Positions 45,601 to 54,892 of a stretch of DNA of 64,000 nt are shown here, piece by piece. Within the stretch, counting starts at the first letter, position 1. Each line of letters opens with the position of its first letter. The stretch comes from Psychroflexus torquis ATCC 700755 (GTDB lineage Bacteria > Bacteroidota > Bacteroidia > Flavobacteriales > Flavobacteriaceae), in the NCBI RefSeq assembly GCF_000153485.2, contig NC_018721.1:1984001-2048000 (forward strand), read 5' to 3'. The notes beneath the pieces are model-generated. The model saw nothing but the letters and a program-made list of their open reading frames with translations. It had not been told where the DNA came from and did no database searches. Made by a program: the position numbers and the translations under genes.

Positions 45601-46015
45601 GCACAGATTTTAAGTCTTTGGATTTCTGTTCAATACTGGCGAGTAAAAGCTCGCCTTGGGCGCCCTGAGCTTTAAGTTGTAAGATATTCTTTAGCTTATC
45701 GCTGACTTCTGGAAAATGAGTACCGATGTAATCTGAAGCTTCTGAATAGTTGATCCCCTTGGAGATTTTGAAAAGCTGACCTGCGGGAACTAAAATCAAT
45801 TTGAAAAGCAACAGCAGTTCTATGGCGAGGACGGTCCAAAACAAAAAAGTTCTAAGGCCAGAGCTAAACCATAAGAAGTACTCCAAGGCAGAGATAAAAA
45901 TAAACAACAAGAGACTGATCCCTACAAAAAGCAAGGCACCTTTTATTAAAAGATTACTGTAGAACTTTTTTATAAACCGTTCTAACTTTTTTTCTATGAT
46001 GTCATAATTCTGCAT
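42599..46015 (-). CDS. DUF4175 membrane-anchored coiled-coil protein
   Basis: This is a 1138-residue protein. It begins with a short cytosolic helix and two membrane segments (LLIKGALLFVGISLLLFIFI and FLFWTVLAIELLLLFKLIL), then a third near residue 155 (LRLLAIPVLILLAIWISGL). Beta-sandwich repeats follow (FQFTILNPSLQVAKGKSFRL, EMRLNFPAYTNQASKTISG). From ~500 to 760 there is a long Lys/Glu-rich coiled coil, later a Gly/Lys/Glu low-complexity segment (GEKGKSGEDSEGGEKGDGEK). This is the DUF4175 architecture of Bacteroidota. The function is unknown. The end overlaps ybeY. Confidence 0.85.
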   Translation of the reverse strand: MQNYDIIEKKLERFIKKFYSNLLIKGALLFVGISLLLFIFISALEYFLWFSSGLRTFLFWTVLAIELLLLFKLILVPAGQLFKISKGINYSEASDYIGTHFPEVSDKLKNILQLKAQGAQGELLLASIEQKSKDLKSVPFQVAIDFTQNLKYLRLLAIPVLILLAIWISGLGDSFSSSYKRLVNYDTAYEPPAPFQFTILNPSLQVAKGKSFRLNVKTLGDIKPEDVQIEIEGEAYSLIEEKGVFYYTFNSVNDSKRFQLKANTVVSKVYELSALDIPILKDMEMRLNFPAYTNQASKTISGTGNASVPEGTDIEWIISTETTDQVVFNLNEKQIEFESSNTEFSLTQIQKTSVDYSISTSNSNFKNYDVLNYSIEVIKDEFPKIVLQEKKDSLLLEQSYFFGKITDDYRLTELQLIYYSTSNKDVTTKKEIEISKSNYAEFSYAFPNEDIDLMAGTDYSYYFEVYDNDEVNGRKSSKSKVFSYRQKTELEESTENLKRQNTAVEKLSEELKQQKESNATLRELQNKQRKEKNLDYTEKQKLDNFIKRQKQRMEMMKNYSERLKEDFKKLNPEEQDKAKENLEDRLEKNQKQIEKNQELLKELDELRDKIDREELNQKLENFDKESKKQEKNLEQLLELTKRFYVEKKTEKLAEELKNLAREQEDLSEAEENTSEEQEKLNEKFDKLKEDLKELEEKNEDLKAPMDIGSDKALEEEIDQDQEEAKEELESSEENSEDPEESASQKEKAQEKQKKASEKMKSLSEKMQQSMMSSSMEQAAEDADMLRQILNNLILFSQEQEGLMESFKSMSNSNPAYASELKRQAELRENFKHADDSLYALAMRTPMITEEVNNKISDINFNIEKSLERLAENEVRMGTSSQQYTMMFANELSSMLDVALDQMKNQMKGSGKPKPSGSQPGEQLSDIIKSHEELQKQMQKGKSKGQGESSKPEKGGEKKGEKGKSGEDSEGGEKGDGEKGEEGNNEDGEGSGKKKGSQQGNEQMSGEVYQIYKQQQDLRNQLENEIKRLGLDGNTNELTKSLDRLEQELLMKGFSNDLLQQMDAVKHQLLKLKKAANQQGQDEDRQAKTNKKEFNSNSEPWVEKAKEYFNTTEILNRQQLPLQPQYKKLINIYFDGRSN

Positions 46016-46419
46016 ATCCTGCTTCTAATCCAATATTTGCTGTAAAGGTATTAATTAACCGACTTATTACTAAAGAGTTGTCATTATTTAACTGAATATC
46101 AAGACACGTGCTAGGGAGGAACGTTTAATTTATAAAACGGAAGTCTTGATTTTTGAAGTATAGATCTTCATAGTTGATAGGTTTTGTGGGCTGGAAGCTA
46201 CTAGTGTCTTACTTTTAAGGGCATTAGGGATGACTGCATGTTGAAGTTAATCGTAATAGGAATTTATCCTTTTTTTGACATAAAAAAATGGAGGAGACCA
46301 ACCATCCTTCCCTCCCTCGACTCAATGTTTTACACACAGAAGCCGAATTAACTGGTTTTGTCAGCACAGTATTAAGCTTTAGCTAATTGGCGAGCCAAAT
46401 ACTTAGTTATTGGAAACTG
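46016..46419. other. Intergenic, accessory-region boundary
   Basis: This ~400-bp stretch has no gene. A segment near 46370-46415 (GGCGAGCCAAATACTTAGTT) resembles one at 1317-1345, consistent with another dispersed palindromic repeat of Bacteroidota. Core genes lie to the left and mobile or decayed genes to the right. Confidence 0.35.
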
Positions 46420-47787
46420 TCAGTCTATTGAAAAGTAAATATTTTTTATATAGATGTCTTTACCATCAAAATCCTTTTCCCCTCTAAAAAATAAAGGGGC
46501 TGTTACGTCACTTAAATTTGCGCTTTGATAGAGTTCAGTTATCGGAATGGAATAGGATATCCATTCCTTTGTAATTGAGTAGCCGCTCTTTTGATTAAAA
46601 GTAATCTGATTATTTGTTTGAGTTCCTTCCGCAAAGGATCCTGTTTGAAAACCTATTTGAAAAGAGGATAGGGTGTTTCCCTTTACTTCAAAATTCAATT
46701 TCCCCGATTTAAAATTAGAAAGATTTTCTCCTTTTCCTCCGGCTATCTCTAATGCACATCCCCACCATGCTCCAGTTCCAGTTCCAGTTTTAACTTCTAT
46801 GATTCCATCTTGTGACATTTCAATGCCACATGTTCCCTCCCAAGCATTCAGTTTCAGCTTTTCACTGGGATATGAAATGTCATTTTTACTTTCTGGAACC
46901 CAGGTTTCATGAACCACCAAATAACTACGTTCAGTTACACGTTGACCAATTTTTCTATCTTCATTTACAGTAGCGATTTCAAGCAATCCCATTTCACTTT
47001 TTAATGGAGGTGAAAGAACATCCTCCATTAATTTGTTTTTATTACCACCATAGGTTTTCGTAATAGGTAAACCGTTTCGGGTCAATCCCTCAAATACGCC
47101 TTCGTTTACCATCTCCCACAATGCAAATTTTGCCTCTCCTTTTAGGTTGATTAGTCCAAAATGATTTTCTGACCCTAAAGCACTTCCCTGATCTTTCCAT
47201 TGCTCATCAAAAGCCTCAAAATAGAAACAAGAGATATCCTCAGTGTTTGTCCAATCTCTCATGTGCTTATAATATAATTTTTCCTTGTATTCGTCTGCAG
47301 CTTTAGAACCCGTTGCTCCATAAGAGGAACTAGCACGAGTTGACCAACCTGTTTCACCAATGTGAATAGGTTTATGAATTCCCAGACTTTCCATATAATT
47401 GACTGCTGCTTGATATTGAGAAATAGCATAATTCTTTGCTCTACCCATTGCAGCCTCAATCTGTCTCCGTTTAGTTAGATCCTCTTCTTTTTCTGGCACA
47501 CCCCAAAATATAGGATTGTAATGTGAATCATGAAAAGGATAGGTGTGGAGTGATATAAAATCAACAGCCTCTATCAATGCTTCTAACTCATCCGTCTGAT
47601 AGCTTTTTGCTCCTCCTCCCCACGATTCGTAGTTATCAGAACTCGTTATCCATATGCCTGTTGAAATTTTTCCACTATCTCGCAATTCTTTGAGGTAATC
47701 CACCCATTTGAGAATGATATTTGGGTAGACAAAATAGTTGATGGCCCATTGCACCATCGCCTCATTCCCCACTGCAATGATTTTTAC
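46420..47787 (-). pseudogene. GH17-type beta-1,3-glucanase, C-terminal part (split by IS630)
   Basis: This frame continues the gene at 48910-49360. It holds both GH17 catalytic glutamates: the acid/base in IAVGNEAM at the start (codons before the ATG at 47772 already read KIIAVGNE) and the nucleophile in HIGETGWSTRA. WITSSDNYESWGG, DFISLHTYPFHDSHYNP and FYFEAFDEQWKDQG follow the GH17 barrel. The C-terminal ~190 residues form a carbohydrate-binding-like beta-sandwich (KLKLNAWEGTCGIEMSQDG, LNFEVKGNTLSSFQIGF). The intact enzyme would act on laminarin-type beta-1,3-glucan. Alone this part lacks signal peptide and first strands. Confidence 0.85.
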
Positions 47788-47789
47788 TA

Positions 47790-48907
47790 TTAACCTCGCA
47801 CTTAAAGATCTTTAATTTTATGCAGCATATTTGATGCTCTCATGTTTAAAATATTTTGCTACCCTTTCGCTATCATTTTGAAGCATTTTCATATGATTCT
47901 CTAAATTTTCTTTCATTTTTTCTTGTGTTTTTGGTGCCGGTTTATCCGAGAGTCCATACTTTAAATCGCAATTCAGATATTCATCTGGGTTTCGCTCAGG
48001 TGAGTATGATGGCAGGTAAAATAGTTCTATGGTTTCGCCATTTTCTTCCGCCCATTTCTTTACAACTTTACTATGATGGACTCGTAAATTATCAAGGATT
48101 AAGAATACTTTGGTTTCTTGCGATTTGATGAGCTGTTCTAAAAATTGAATAAATACATCTGAGTTCATATTTTCTTTATATATCATAAACTGAATTAAAC
48201 CCTGATTTGTAACTGTAGAAATCATGTTGATTGAAAACCGCTTCGACATATGTTTTTTAACAGGAGTTTTTCCTTTTGGAGCATAGGAACGTCCATGATG
48301 ATTATTGTTTTTTACACCCGTTTCATCCCCCCAATGAATAGTTGCCTTCTCTTGTTTTGCCTTCTCTTTTATTGCTGGATATTCTTCGTCTAACCATTTT
48401 TGAACTTTTTTGGAACATTGTTCATAAGCTCTCTTTTTTGGCTTTTGAGGCGTGAATCCCCAAGCGTTGAGATAATTACCGACAGCTCTTCTTCCGATTG
48501 TAATACTAAACTCTCTTGCTATCAAATCCCTTACTGCCCTTGTAGTCCACAAAGCATAATCTAACTTTAGTTGATCGGGCATTACATCAATAATCATTTT
48601 TTGGATTGCAGCTTCTTGATCTTTATTGAGTAGTTTTCGATCTTCTGATTTGACTCCTCGTTTTTGATAAGACAAAGATTTATGACCTTCTTTATTGTAA
48701 AGCTTCCACCAATCTCTAACAGTATTTACATGAACACCGTAAAACAGAGCTATGTCTTTTTTTTTATCTCCACGTTTTATCATTTTTACAGCATCCCTTC
48801 GAATTATACCTCTTTCCTGATCAGAAACACTCCTTAAGTCTATTTTTTCCATCTATAAATATACGAAATATTTAACTATAAATAAAGAACTATTGATTCG
48901 AAGTTAA
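47790..48907. mobile_element. IS630-family insertion sequence, complete, TA target duplication
   Basis: The element ends are TTAACCTCGCACTTAAAGATC-like on the left and, read inward on the other strand, TTAACTTCGAATCAATAGTT-C: imperfect ~21-bp inverted repeats. TA dinucleotides flank both sides (47788-47789 and 48908-48909), the IS630/Tc1 hallmark. Removing the element plus one TA rejoins codons T-Y-P-D-I-V-K-I-I-A-V-G-N-E in one frame of the GH17 gene. Confidence 0.92.
47818..48852 (-). CDS. IS630-family transposase
   Basis: This 344-residue protein is intact. The N-terminal helix-turn-helix pair includes KKDIALFYGVHVNTVRDWWK. The DDE triad is visible as IHWGDETGV, FLILDNLRVHHSK and YLPSYSPERNPDEYLN, where the D-D-E spacing matches IS630/Tc1-mariner. 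It begins with MEKIDLRSVS after a TATAGATGG context. It is the sole gene of the element. Confidence 0.95.
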   Translation of the reverse strand: MEKIDLRSVSDQERGIIRRDAVKMIKRGDKKKDIALFYGVHVNTVRDWWKLYNKEGHKSLSYQKRGVKSEDRKLLNKDQEAAIQKMIIDVMPDQLKLDYALWTTRAVRDLIAREFSITIGRRAVGNYLNAWGFTPQKPKKRAYEQCSKKVQKWLDEEYPAIKEKAKQEKATIHWGDETGVKNNNHHGRSYAPKGKTPVKKHMSKRFSINMISTVTNQGLIQFMIYKENMNSDVFIQFLEQLIKSQETKVFLILDNLRVHHSKVVKKWAEENGETIELFYLPSYSPERNPDEYLNCDLKYGLSDKPAPKTQEKMKENLENHMKMLQNDSERVAKYFKHESIKYAA

Positions 48908-49360
48908 TATATCCGGGTATGTCTGGGCCATTTTTACTGCAGCCTCTATCTCTGCCGTATTATTTTCTACATTTCCGGCATTATGATTGGCAGATGCAGA
49001 CCATGCACCTTCACATTCTATCCAAGTCCCCAACATCACATACATTTCAAAATTTGAATCTTCGTCTTTCAATTGTTTAATAGCCTGCAAGAGATTAGCC
49101 GTATGTCCAAATTGTTGAGTGTTGTAAGTCCTTATTAATTTGATTCCCATTGCAGATAATATTTTCATATCCTCTTTTAATTCCTTAATCATTGGAACGG
49201 CCTCCCTCGTGTTTTTTCTATATCCTCCGTACGAAAATGCCAAATAATCAGGATTTCCAAGTATATCGGCTGCGGTTATACTAGTTTTATTTTCTTGAGA
49301 ACATCCAATTAATAAGGAGGCAAACGAGACAAACAGCAGTAGTTTTATGCTAAATTTCAT
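48890..49360 (-). pseudogene. GH17-type glucanase lipoprotein, N-terminal part (split by IS630)
   Basis: It begins with a lipoprotein signal (MKFSIKLLLFVSFASLLIGC, Cys20). The GH17 start follows: LAFSYGGYRKNTREAVPMIK, EDMKILSAMGIKLIRTYNTQ, MYVMLGTWIECEGAWS and EIEAAVKMAQTYPDI. After PDI the frame enters the IS630 end (LTSNQ) and stops. Together with 46420-47787 it makes a lipoprotein of ~607 residues. A GCCAAC...GTATAA cassette-like box lies upstream at ~49396-49445. Confidence 0.85.
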
Positions 49361-49395
49361 TTCTCAAATTTCTATTTGTAATAATTCCGTTTGAT

Positions 49396-49445
49396 TGTTG
49401 CCAACCTAAGTATAACAAAACAAGTTGTGTTATGCCCATTTCCTA
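49396..49445. repeat. Cassette-like box upstream of the GH17 gene
   Basis: GTTGCCAACCTAAGTATAAC, then AAGTTGTGTTATGCCC, resembles the left half of the palindromic repeats at 3262 and 59672. It lies ~36 bases upstream of the start codon, as at those loci. Confidence 0.45.
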
Positions 49446-49726
49446 ACAGAATAAACTTAGTGATTTTTTTATTATCATAAAAGTTTTAAGATTAAAGCAT
49501 GCTTTAATAAACGGTGAAATCTTGGAGATACTTAATGGCCTCCAATGGCTTTACAATCCCCTTGGATCGGAAGACCAACGGGTTTGCAAAAACCCATTGG
49601 TTATCGAGTTGAAAATTCCCATTTTATCTAGATAGGTTAGAAGAAAAACACTACAAAAAAACTCAAAGAATCAGTTTTATGAATCCATGAGCCTAGAGTA
49701 CTAGTGTTTCAAATTAAAGTAGAAAA
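49446..49726. other. Intergenic region with a small hairpin
   Basis: There is no gene here. CCAACGGGTTTGCAAAAACC-CATTGG (~49572-49598) forms a hairpin with 8-10-bp arms. The function is unknown. Confidence 0.35.
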
Positions 49727-50790
49727 GAGTTGTTTTTTACCTTAGTTCTTTGTTAGCCCCCCGTTTTTTTTATTCAGAATTTGAATTAGGTATTTTTCCT
49801 AATTGCCACATTAAAATTCCTGCAGTAAGAAACATCCATATCGCATAAGCTCCTATCGGAATACCCATTTCTACATTATTTAAGATAGACGTTGCAATCA
49901 CAAGGGCTAAGGTCCCGTTTTGTATGCCGCTCTCAATTGTGATTGAAATGGTATTTTTTAAATTTAATTTAAAAAATCTAGCGGTGAGATACCCTAATCC
50001 CATAGTCGAGATATTAAGTACTAATGTGACTAGTCCAGCTTCTTTCATTCCATCTATTAATTTATCTGCATTGGCAGCTAATACTGCGATAAAAACTAGG
50101 ATGAAAATAACGGTTGAGGCCGTGCGAATTGGTTTTTCCATTCGTTTCGCAAAACTGGTTTTGTGTTTGCGAAAGAGCATTCATAATGAAATGGGAATAA
50201 CCGTTATTCCCATTATTTGTAATAGAGTATCAATTATGGGTAATTTAATTGTAGTCTCTGTATTACTGCCAAAATACTCTAAAGCATAAGATAGAATAAA
50301 GGGTATTGTCAAAATACTTACAAGGCTAGCAACAGCGGTTAAAGTGATCGATAATGCAATATTTCCTTTACAAACTTAAGTTATCAAATTACTAGTTGGA
50401 CCACCAGGGCAACTTGCTAAAATAATTAATCCAATGGCCATTACGGGATTTAGATTAAAAGCTATAGCTAGTGAAAAACCTATAATAGGCAAAAAAATAA
50501 GCTGATTGGTAAGACCAATTAAAATGGCTTTGGGATATTTTATTACTCTAGTAAAATCAGTAATAATTAAAGTCATTCCCATTCCTAGCATAATTATAGC
50601 CAGAGCTAATGGTAAGAACACTTTACTTATAAGTTCGACTGCAGTCATAATATAATTGATTATTTAAAGTTCCGTGTTATCGTATAAAACCCAATAGCCC
50701 GGCTTTAAAATGTGGCAGAACTTCTGTCTTCTATTTGACCTCGGATAAAAAATGTAGAGCGAAAAGCTTATATTCTCACCGAGTATCGAG
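49727..50790. repeat. Tandem duplication unit 1 (symporter copy 1 and flanks)
   Basis: This ~1.06-kb segment is repeated at 51483-52545 in the same orientation. It extends from AGTTGTTTTTTACCTTAGTT before the gene through the gene to GATAAAAAATGTAGAGCGAA after it. Between the units is one small lipoprotein gene. The two units differ by scattered substitutions. Confidence 0.85.
49770..50648 (-). pseudogene. Bile acid:sodium symporter-like gene, dead duplicate
   Basis: It aligns without gaps over its whole length with the intact gene at 51526-52404. Two nonsense changes interrupt it: CAA to TAA at 50376-50378 (ITQVC becomes IT-stop) and GGA to TGA at 50181-50183 (ISLGM becomes ISL-stop). The remaining frames keep the same membrane segments (AIIMLGMGMTLIITDF; TISITIESGIQNGTLALVIA). 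The high similarity shows that inactivation is more recent than the duplication. Confidence 0.92.
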
Positions 50791-50926
50791 TGTTTAAGCA
50801 CCCAATTTAGTAAACAAAAACCGAACCTACCTGCAGGTAGAAAATCTGCGAGTCCTGACGCTTTGGGATTCTTAAGTAGGCTAGGACGAGCAATAAATTA
50901 TAAGCTTCTTTGTCGTGGTCTCTTTT
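50649..50926. other. Spacer between duplication unit 1 and lipoprotein gene
   Basis: The first ~140 bases belong to the duplicated segment. The rest holds CCTACCTGCAGGTAG (a short palindrome near 50827-50841) and no open frame. Confidence 0.4.
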
Positions 50927-51316
50927 TTATTCTTTTGTGTATTTGCTCGTAAAACAGTCGGTACAATCTCCAATTAATATCAAGGTATTCCCACTTATAT
51001 TAAGAATCTGTCTGAATCCATTCTCCTGAATTATCATCTCCCGAGGTTCATTAAATATTAAGGATTTATGGACTTCAATCGAATATTTAGTTTGGAAATT
51101 CAAAGTTCCATTTTGATAACTTTTAATTGAGTTAGTCGAAATTTCAAGCTTTCTGTTTTCTCCTCTTGTTTGAGGAGTCTCTGTAGTTCCTGCTATTCCT
51201 CCAGAGGAACCTTTCCAATTCCATTGTCCAATTAAGCTTGTATTAGAATCGTCATCATTTTGTGAGCAACTCAAAATTGTCATACCAATTATTGTAAGAA
51301 GGATACTATTTTTCAT
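50927..51316 (-). CDS. Small lipocalin-like lipoprotein
   Basis: This 129-residue protein has a lipobox (MKNSILLTIIGMTILSC, Cys17) followed by an acidic spacer (SQNDDDSNTS). SLIGQWNWKGSSGGIAGTTE, KLEISTNSIKSYQNGTLNF and GNTLILIGDCTDCFTSKYTK give a small beta-barrel of the kind found in Bacteroidota lipocalin-like lipoproteins. The role is unknown. It lies between the two copies of the symporter gene and was not itself duplicated. Confidence 0.7.
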   Translation of the reverse strand: MKNSILLTIIGMTILSCSQNDDDSNTSLIGQWNWKGSSGGIAGTTETPQTRGENRKLEISTNSIKSYQNGTLNFQTKYSIEVHKSLIFNEPREMIIQENGFRQILNISGNTLILIGDCTDCFTSKYTKE

Positions 51317-51482
51317 TTTTGCTTTTCTTGATAGAGGTTATTTTTTGATTAAGTTTCATAAATGCACAACAACTTGATGTTTACGATTAGATACAAGGTT
51401 ATTCTACTAAATTAGTAAACAAATACGAACCAGATAAGCACTTGCTAAAGCGATTAATTATTCACTGTGTTCAATATTTATA

Positions 51483-52545
51483 GAGTTGTTTTTTACCTTA
51501 GTTCTTTATTAGCCCCCCGTTTTTTTTATTCAGAATTTGAATTAGGTATCTTTCCTAATTGCCACATTAAAACTCCTGCTGTAAGAAACATCCATATCGC
51601 ATAAGCTCCTATCGGAATACCCATTTCTACATTATTTAAGATAGACGTTGCAATGACAAGGGCTAAGGTCCCGTTTTGTATGCCGCTCTCAATTGTAATT
51701 GAAATGGTGTTTTTTAAATTTAATTTAAAAAACCTAGCGGTGAGATACCCTAATCCCATAGTCGAGATATTAAGGACTAATGTGACTAGTCCAGCTTCTT
51801 TCATTCCATCTATTAATTTATCTGCATTGGCAGCTAATACTGCGATAAAAACTAGTATAAAAATTACTGTTGAGGCTGTACGCATTGGCTTTTCCATTCG
51901 TTTCGCAAAACTGGTTTTGTGTTTACGAATGAGCATTCCTAATGAAATGGGAATAACCGTTATTCCCATTATTTGTAATAGAGTATCAATTATGGGTAAT
52001 TTAATTGTAGCCTCTGTGTTACTGCCAAAATACTCTAAAGCATAAGATAGAATAAAGGGTATTGTCAAAATACTTACAAGGCTAGCAACAGCAGTTAAAG
52101 TGACCGATAATGCAATATTTCCTTTACAAACTTGAGTTATCAAATTACTAGTTGGACCACCAGGGCAACTTGCTAAAATCATTAATCCAACTGCCATTAC
52201 GGGATTTAGATTAAAAGCTATAGCTAGTGAACATCCAATAAGAGGCAAAAAGATAAGTTGATTGGTAAGACCAATTAAAATGGCTTTGGGATATTTTATT
52301 ACTCTAGTAAAATCAGTAATAATTAAAGTCATTCCCATTCCTAGCATAATTATAGCAAGAGCTAATGGTAAGAACACTTTACTTATAAGTTCGACTGCTG
52401 TCATCAATATAATTGATTATTTAAAGTTCCGTCTTATTATTATGAACCCAAGGGGCTGGCTTTAAAATTTGGCAGAATTTCTGTCTGCTTTTTGTCATTG
52501 GATAAAAAATGTAGAGCGAAAAGCCCACATTTCTACCGAATATGG
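51483..52545. repeat. Tandem duplication unit 2 (symporter copy 2 and flanks)
   Basis: This is the second copy of the segment at 49727-50790, offset by ~1756 bases, with the intact symporter gene. Similarity fades beyond GTAGAGCGAAAAGC near 52525. Confidence 0.85.
51526..52404 (-). CDS. Bile acid:sodium symporter family (BASS) transporter
   Basis: This 292-residue protein begins at the ATG of MTAVELISKVFLPLALAIIM. It has eight to ten hydrophobic segments. Family blocks are AIIMLGMGMTLIITDFTRVI, MILASCPGGPTSNLITQVCK GNIALSVTLTAVASLVSIL (the crossover region with the conserved CPGG and N residues) and ISITIESGIQNGTLALVIA with the E-x-G-x-QN motif of sodium site 2. It imports an organic anion with sodium; the substrate need not be bile acid. 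It is intact, in contrast to its upstream duplicate. Confidence 0.9.
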   Translation of the reverse strand: MTAVELISKVFLPLALAIIMLGMGMTLIITDFTRVIKYPKAILIGLTNQLIFLPLIGCSLAIAFNLNPVMAVGLMILASCPGGPTSNLITQVCKGNIALSVTLTAVASLVSILTIPFILSYALEYFGSNTEATIKLPIIDTLLQIMGITVIPISLGMLIRKHKTSFAKRMEKPMRTASTVIFILVFIAVLAANADKLIDGMKEAGLVTLVLNISTMGLGYLTARFFKLNLKNTISITIESGIQNGTLALVIATSILNNVEMGIPIGAYAIWMFLTAGVLMWQLGKIPNSNSE

Positions 52546-52818
52546 ACTGCCCTATTTTAGTAGCCGTTGCTTATTTTCTTAGAACGTTACTAATCAATTC
52601 AATTGTTTTTGTTTTCAATAAAATAAGCTGTTTTCTTAAAAACTTACCTCTTAAAATTCATCTCTTTTATCTCTCGCAATTAAACCTGTTGTCAGACAAG
52701 GCCGAAAATATTTCTTGGTTTTTAATAAAATAAACAGTTGTACACTAACGAAATATAATTTTTTACATTCTACTCTCTATTCTCTTTTTTTGCACTTCTA
52801 ATATTCTACCACGTAATT
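52546..52818. other. Intergenic, possible IS1595-end remnant
   Basis: There is no gene here. The stretch TTTTTAATAAAATAAACAGT followed by TGTACACTAACGAAATATAA (~52717-52760) resembles the 3' end of the decayed IS1595 gene at 54250-54300, so it may be a further terminal remnant. Confidence 0.3.
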
Positions 52819-54081
52819 CTACTTTTTGCCGTATTTTCTATATTTAAGATACCTTTGGGGATAAACAACAAACTGAATAAAATTAAATTCTAAGTGTCGA
52901 AGGCTTAAATTTTTATTTAGATGACTTATGTCTAGGTTGGGTGTGTATCTTAAGGTTGTTCTTAACAACCACCAATCTCCTTTTCTGCTTGGTCTTATAT
53001 CCCAACCAAAAGTTAGTATAGGGGTTACTTTGTGTTGGGTAATGTTCGTTATTTCCAGTCCATTATCTACCTCTTTTAAGCTTAGGTTTTCATAACTCAA
53101 TCCGCCACCAATAAAAGGAACGAAACCATGATAATCTCCAATAAATTTAAAACCCTCTAACACTAAGCTTTTCCGATTTACTTCTTGTGAAAAGTTAAAA
53201 GCTTCTCTAGTTTGAGAGATAGGTCTAAAGGCAAATGAGGTTATAAAATCAAGTTTTGTAAAATGATACCCTACAGCTAAGTCAGGGAAAATTCTTGACT
53301 GTGCTTTCGCATCTAAAAAAGGGCGTAATTCGTCGTTAAATTCGGAGGACCCTATTTGAAATGCCGAAGAAGGACCAATTCCAACAAAGAAACCATTTTT
53401 ATTAGATTTTGAAAAGACCTCATTAAAATGACGATTAACATCATTATTAGCAGAGTTGGTGGATTCAATCACCCAATTCATGCCTACATTGAAAAAATGA
53501 GTTGGAAGGTTTGTTCTTGATACATCTGTTCTTGACAAATAAACATCTATATCTGGATTTATAAGTTTGTTGTATCCTGCGTAAAAATAAAAATTGGGTA
53601 AGCGATAGCCAACTCCAATATCTAGTGTTGATTTTACATTTGTTGTTTTAAATTGAGATCCATCTAAATTTTCTTGATTGTATCTAAAAGGGGAAAACTT
53701 ATATCCTATATAAGGACTTATGCCATTTTCCTTTAGCCGTAAAGGATAAACTCTAAATCCTGTAAATGCTCCCGAAACTGTATTAGTCTTTACGGTGTCA
53801 TCTTCCAAAAAAAGGTTTGAAGTTGGTATAGAAATGTAAATATCTGCATATCCCCAAAAGTGTGTTGCCCCAATATTTATAGAAGGACTGATGTAAGCAC
53901 TCCGCTCAAAACTCTCTTCCTGTCCCAAACCATTAAGAAACTGACTTTCTCCATAATTGGGGACATAATTAAAGTCGATACCAAAATAAGTTTTAGCAAA
54001 GGCAAAGCGCTTAGGAATATCCTGAGCATTTACTTGAATAAATAAAGACATTATAAAAAATAAACACAAAAACTTTTTCAT
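52819..54081 (-). CDS. Outer-membrane beta-barrel protein, unknown function
   Basis: This 420-residue protein has a signal peptide (MKKFLCLFFIMSLFIQVNAQ). Many amphipathic strands follow with aromatic edges: YISPSINIGATHFWGYADIY, GISPYIGYKFSPFRYN, LDIGVGYRLPNFYFYAGYNK and HFFNVGMNWVIE; after a linker there is a second set ending LEFNFIQFVVYPQRYLKYRK. This layout suggests two linked barrels or one of ~18 strands. I recognise no named family. It is monocistronic. Confidence 0.65.
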   Translation of the reverse strand: MKKFLCLFFIMSLFIQVNAQDIPKRFAFAKTYFGIDFNYVPNYGESQFLNGLGQEESFERSAYISPSINIGATHFWGYADIYISIPTSNLFLEDDTVKTNTVSGAFTGFRVYPLRLKENGISPYIGYKFSPFRYNQENLDGSQFKTTNVKSTLDIGVGYRLPNFYFYAGYNKLINPDIDVYLSRTDVSRTNLPTHFFNVGMNWVIESTNSANNDVNRHFNEVFSKSNKNGFFVGIGPSSAFQIGSSEFNDELRPFLDAKAQSRIFPDLAVGYHFTKLDFITSFAFRPISQTREAFNFSQEVNRKSLVLEGFKFIGDYHGFVPFIGGGLSYENLSLKEVDNGLEITNITQHKVTPILTFGWDIRPSRKGDWWLLRTTLRYTPNLDISHLNKNLSLRHLEFNFIQFVVYPQRYLKYRKYGKK

Positions 54082-54244
54082 CTTTCTAGTTTAAGGACAT
54101 TAAAATGTAAAAACGGTAGAGAGATTTTAGCTCTTTTTTTTCATATTTAACTTTGTAATTTGTATTATTATCTACTATTTACCTTTACACTAAACAAAGC
54201 GCTCAAAACTCATGACCCCTATCTTATGCATAGACGATAAGTTG

Positions 54245-54892
54245 CTAAGGTTCTTGATTATCAATAAAATAAATAGATATACAACAACTAAATATAACTT
54301 TTTTGAGTAACACTCTTAGCCTCTGTTTTATAAGTTTATGATAAATCGGTTTAGCTATTCCCATTCCTTCAATAGTCTTATGAAAAATACTTTGTTTGAA
54401 TTGAGATTGATTAATTCTAAAACAGAATTCGTCGAAATAGCTTTGCACAGGCCATTTGCTAACATGAGTCGGTATAGCCCTTAACAAAGGTTTCATCTGG
54501 ATAATTACCACATGTGGTTTTTTAAAGTTTCTCTGGTTATTACTTAGTTTTTGGTTTATATCATAGCTCTTTTTAAGCGGAGCATAACCTCTTCATTTAT
54601 CGGTAACTATTTTTGCTGAAGGACTTATATGTTCTTTAAATATTGGAGTTAATGATGTCGCTGAATAATCATCTATAGACTTAACCTACACTCTTTTTAT
54701 TTGATGTTTTACGTTTAATTCTAATGCTATTACTGTCTTTTTCTTTTTAGAATCATCGCTTCTGCCTTGCTTTCCTTCTTCTTTCCTTCCTACAGTAAAT
54801 TCATCTACATGAACTATTTCAGTTAGAGGGTATTTTTGACTACTCTTCATTGATTTTCTAACCTTCTGCATAAAATACCAAGCTGTACCTTG
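54245..54892 (-). pseudogene. IS1595-family transposase, decayed and 5'-truncated
   Basis: The minus strand reads TAWYFMQKVRKSMKSSQKYP, then EIVHVDEFTVGRKEEGKQGR and KKKKTVIALELNVKHQIKRV, stops, then IVTDK...RGYAPLKKSYDINQK, VVIIQMKPLLRAIPTHVSKW and SYFDEFCFRINQSQFKQSIF. The HVDEF and VTDK blocks are the DDE residues of IS1595 (ISPna2-like). Several stops are present. The N-terminal zinc-ribbon part is absent and is replaced in the same frame by hisA-like sequence. Confidence 0.85.
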
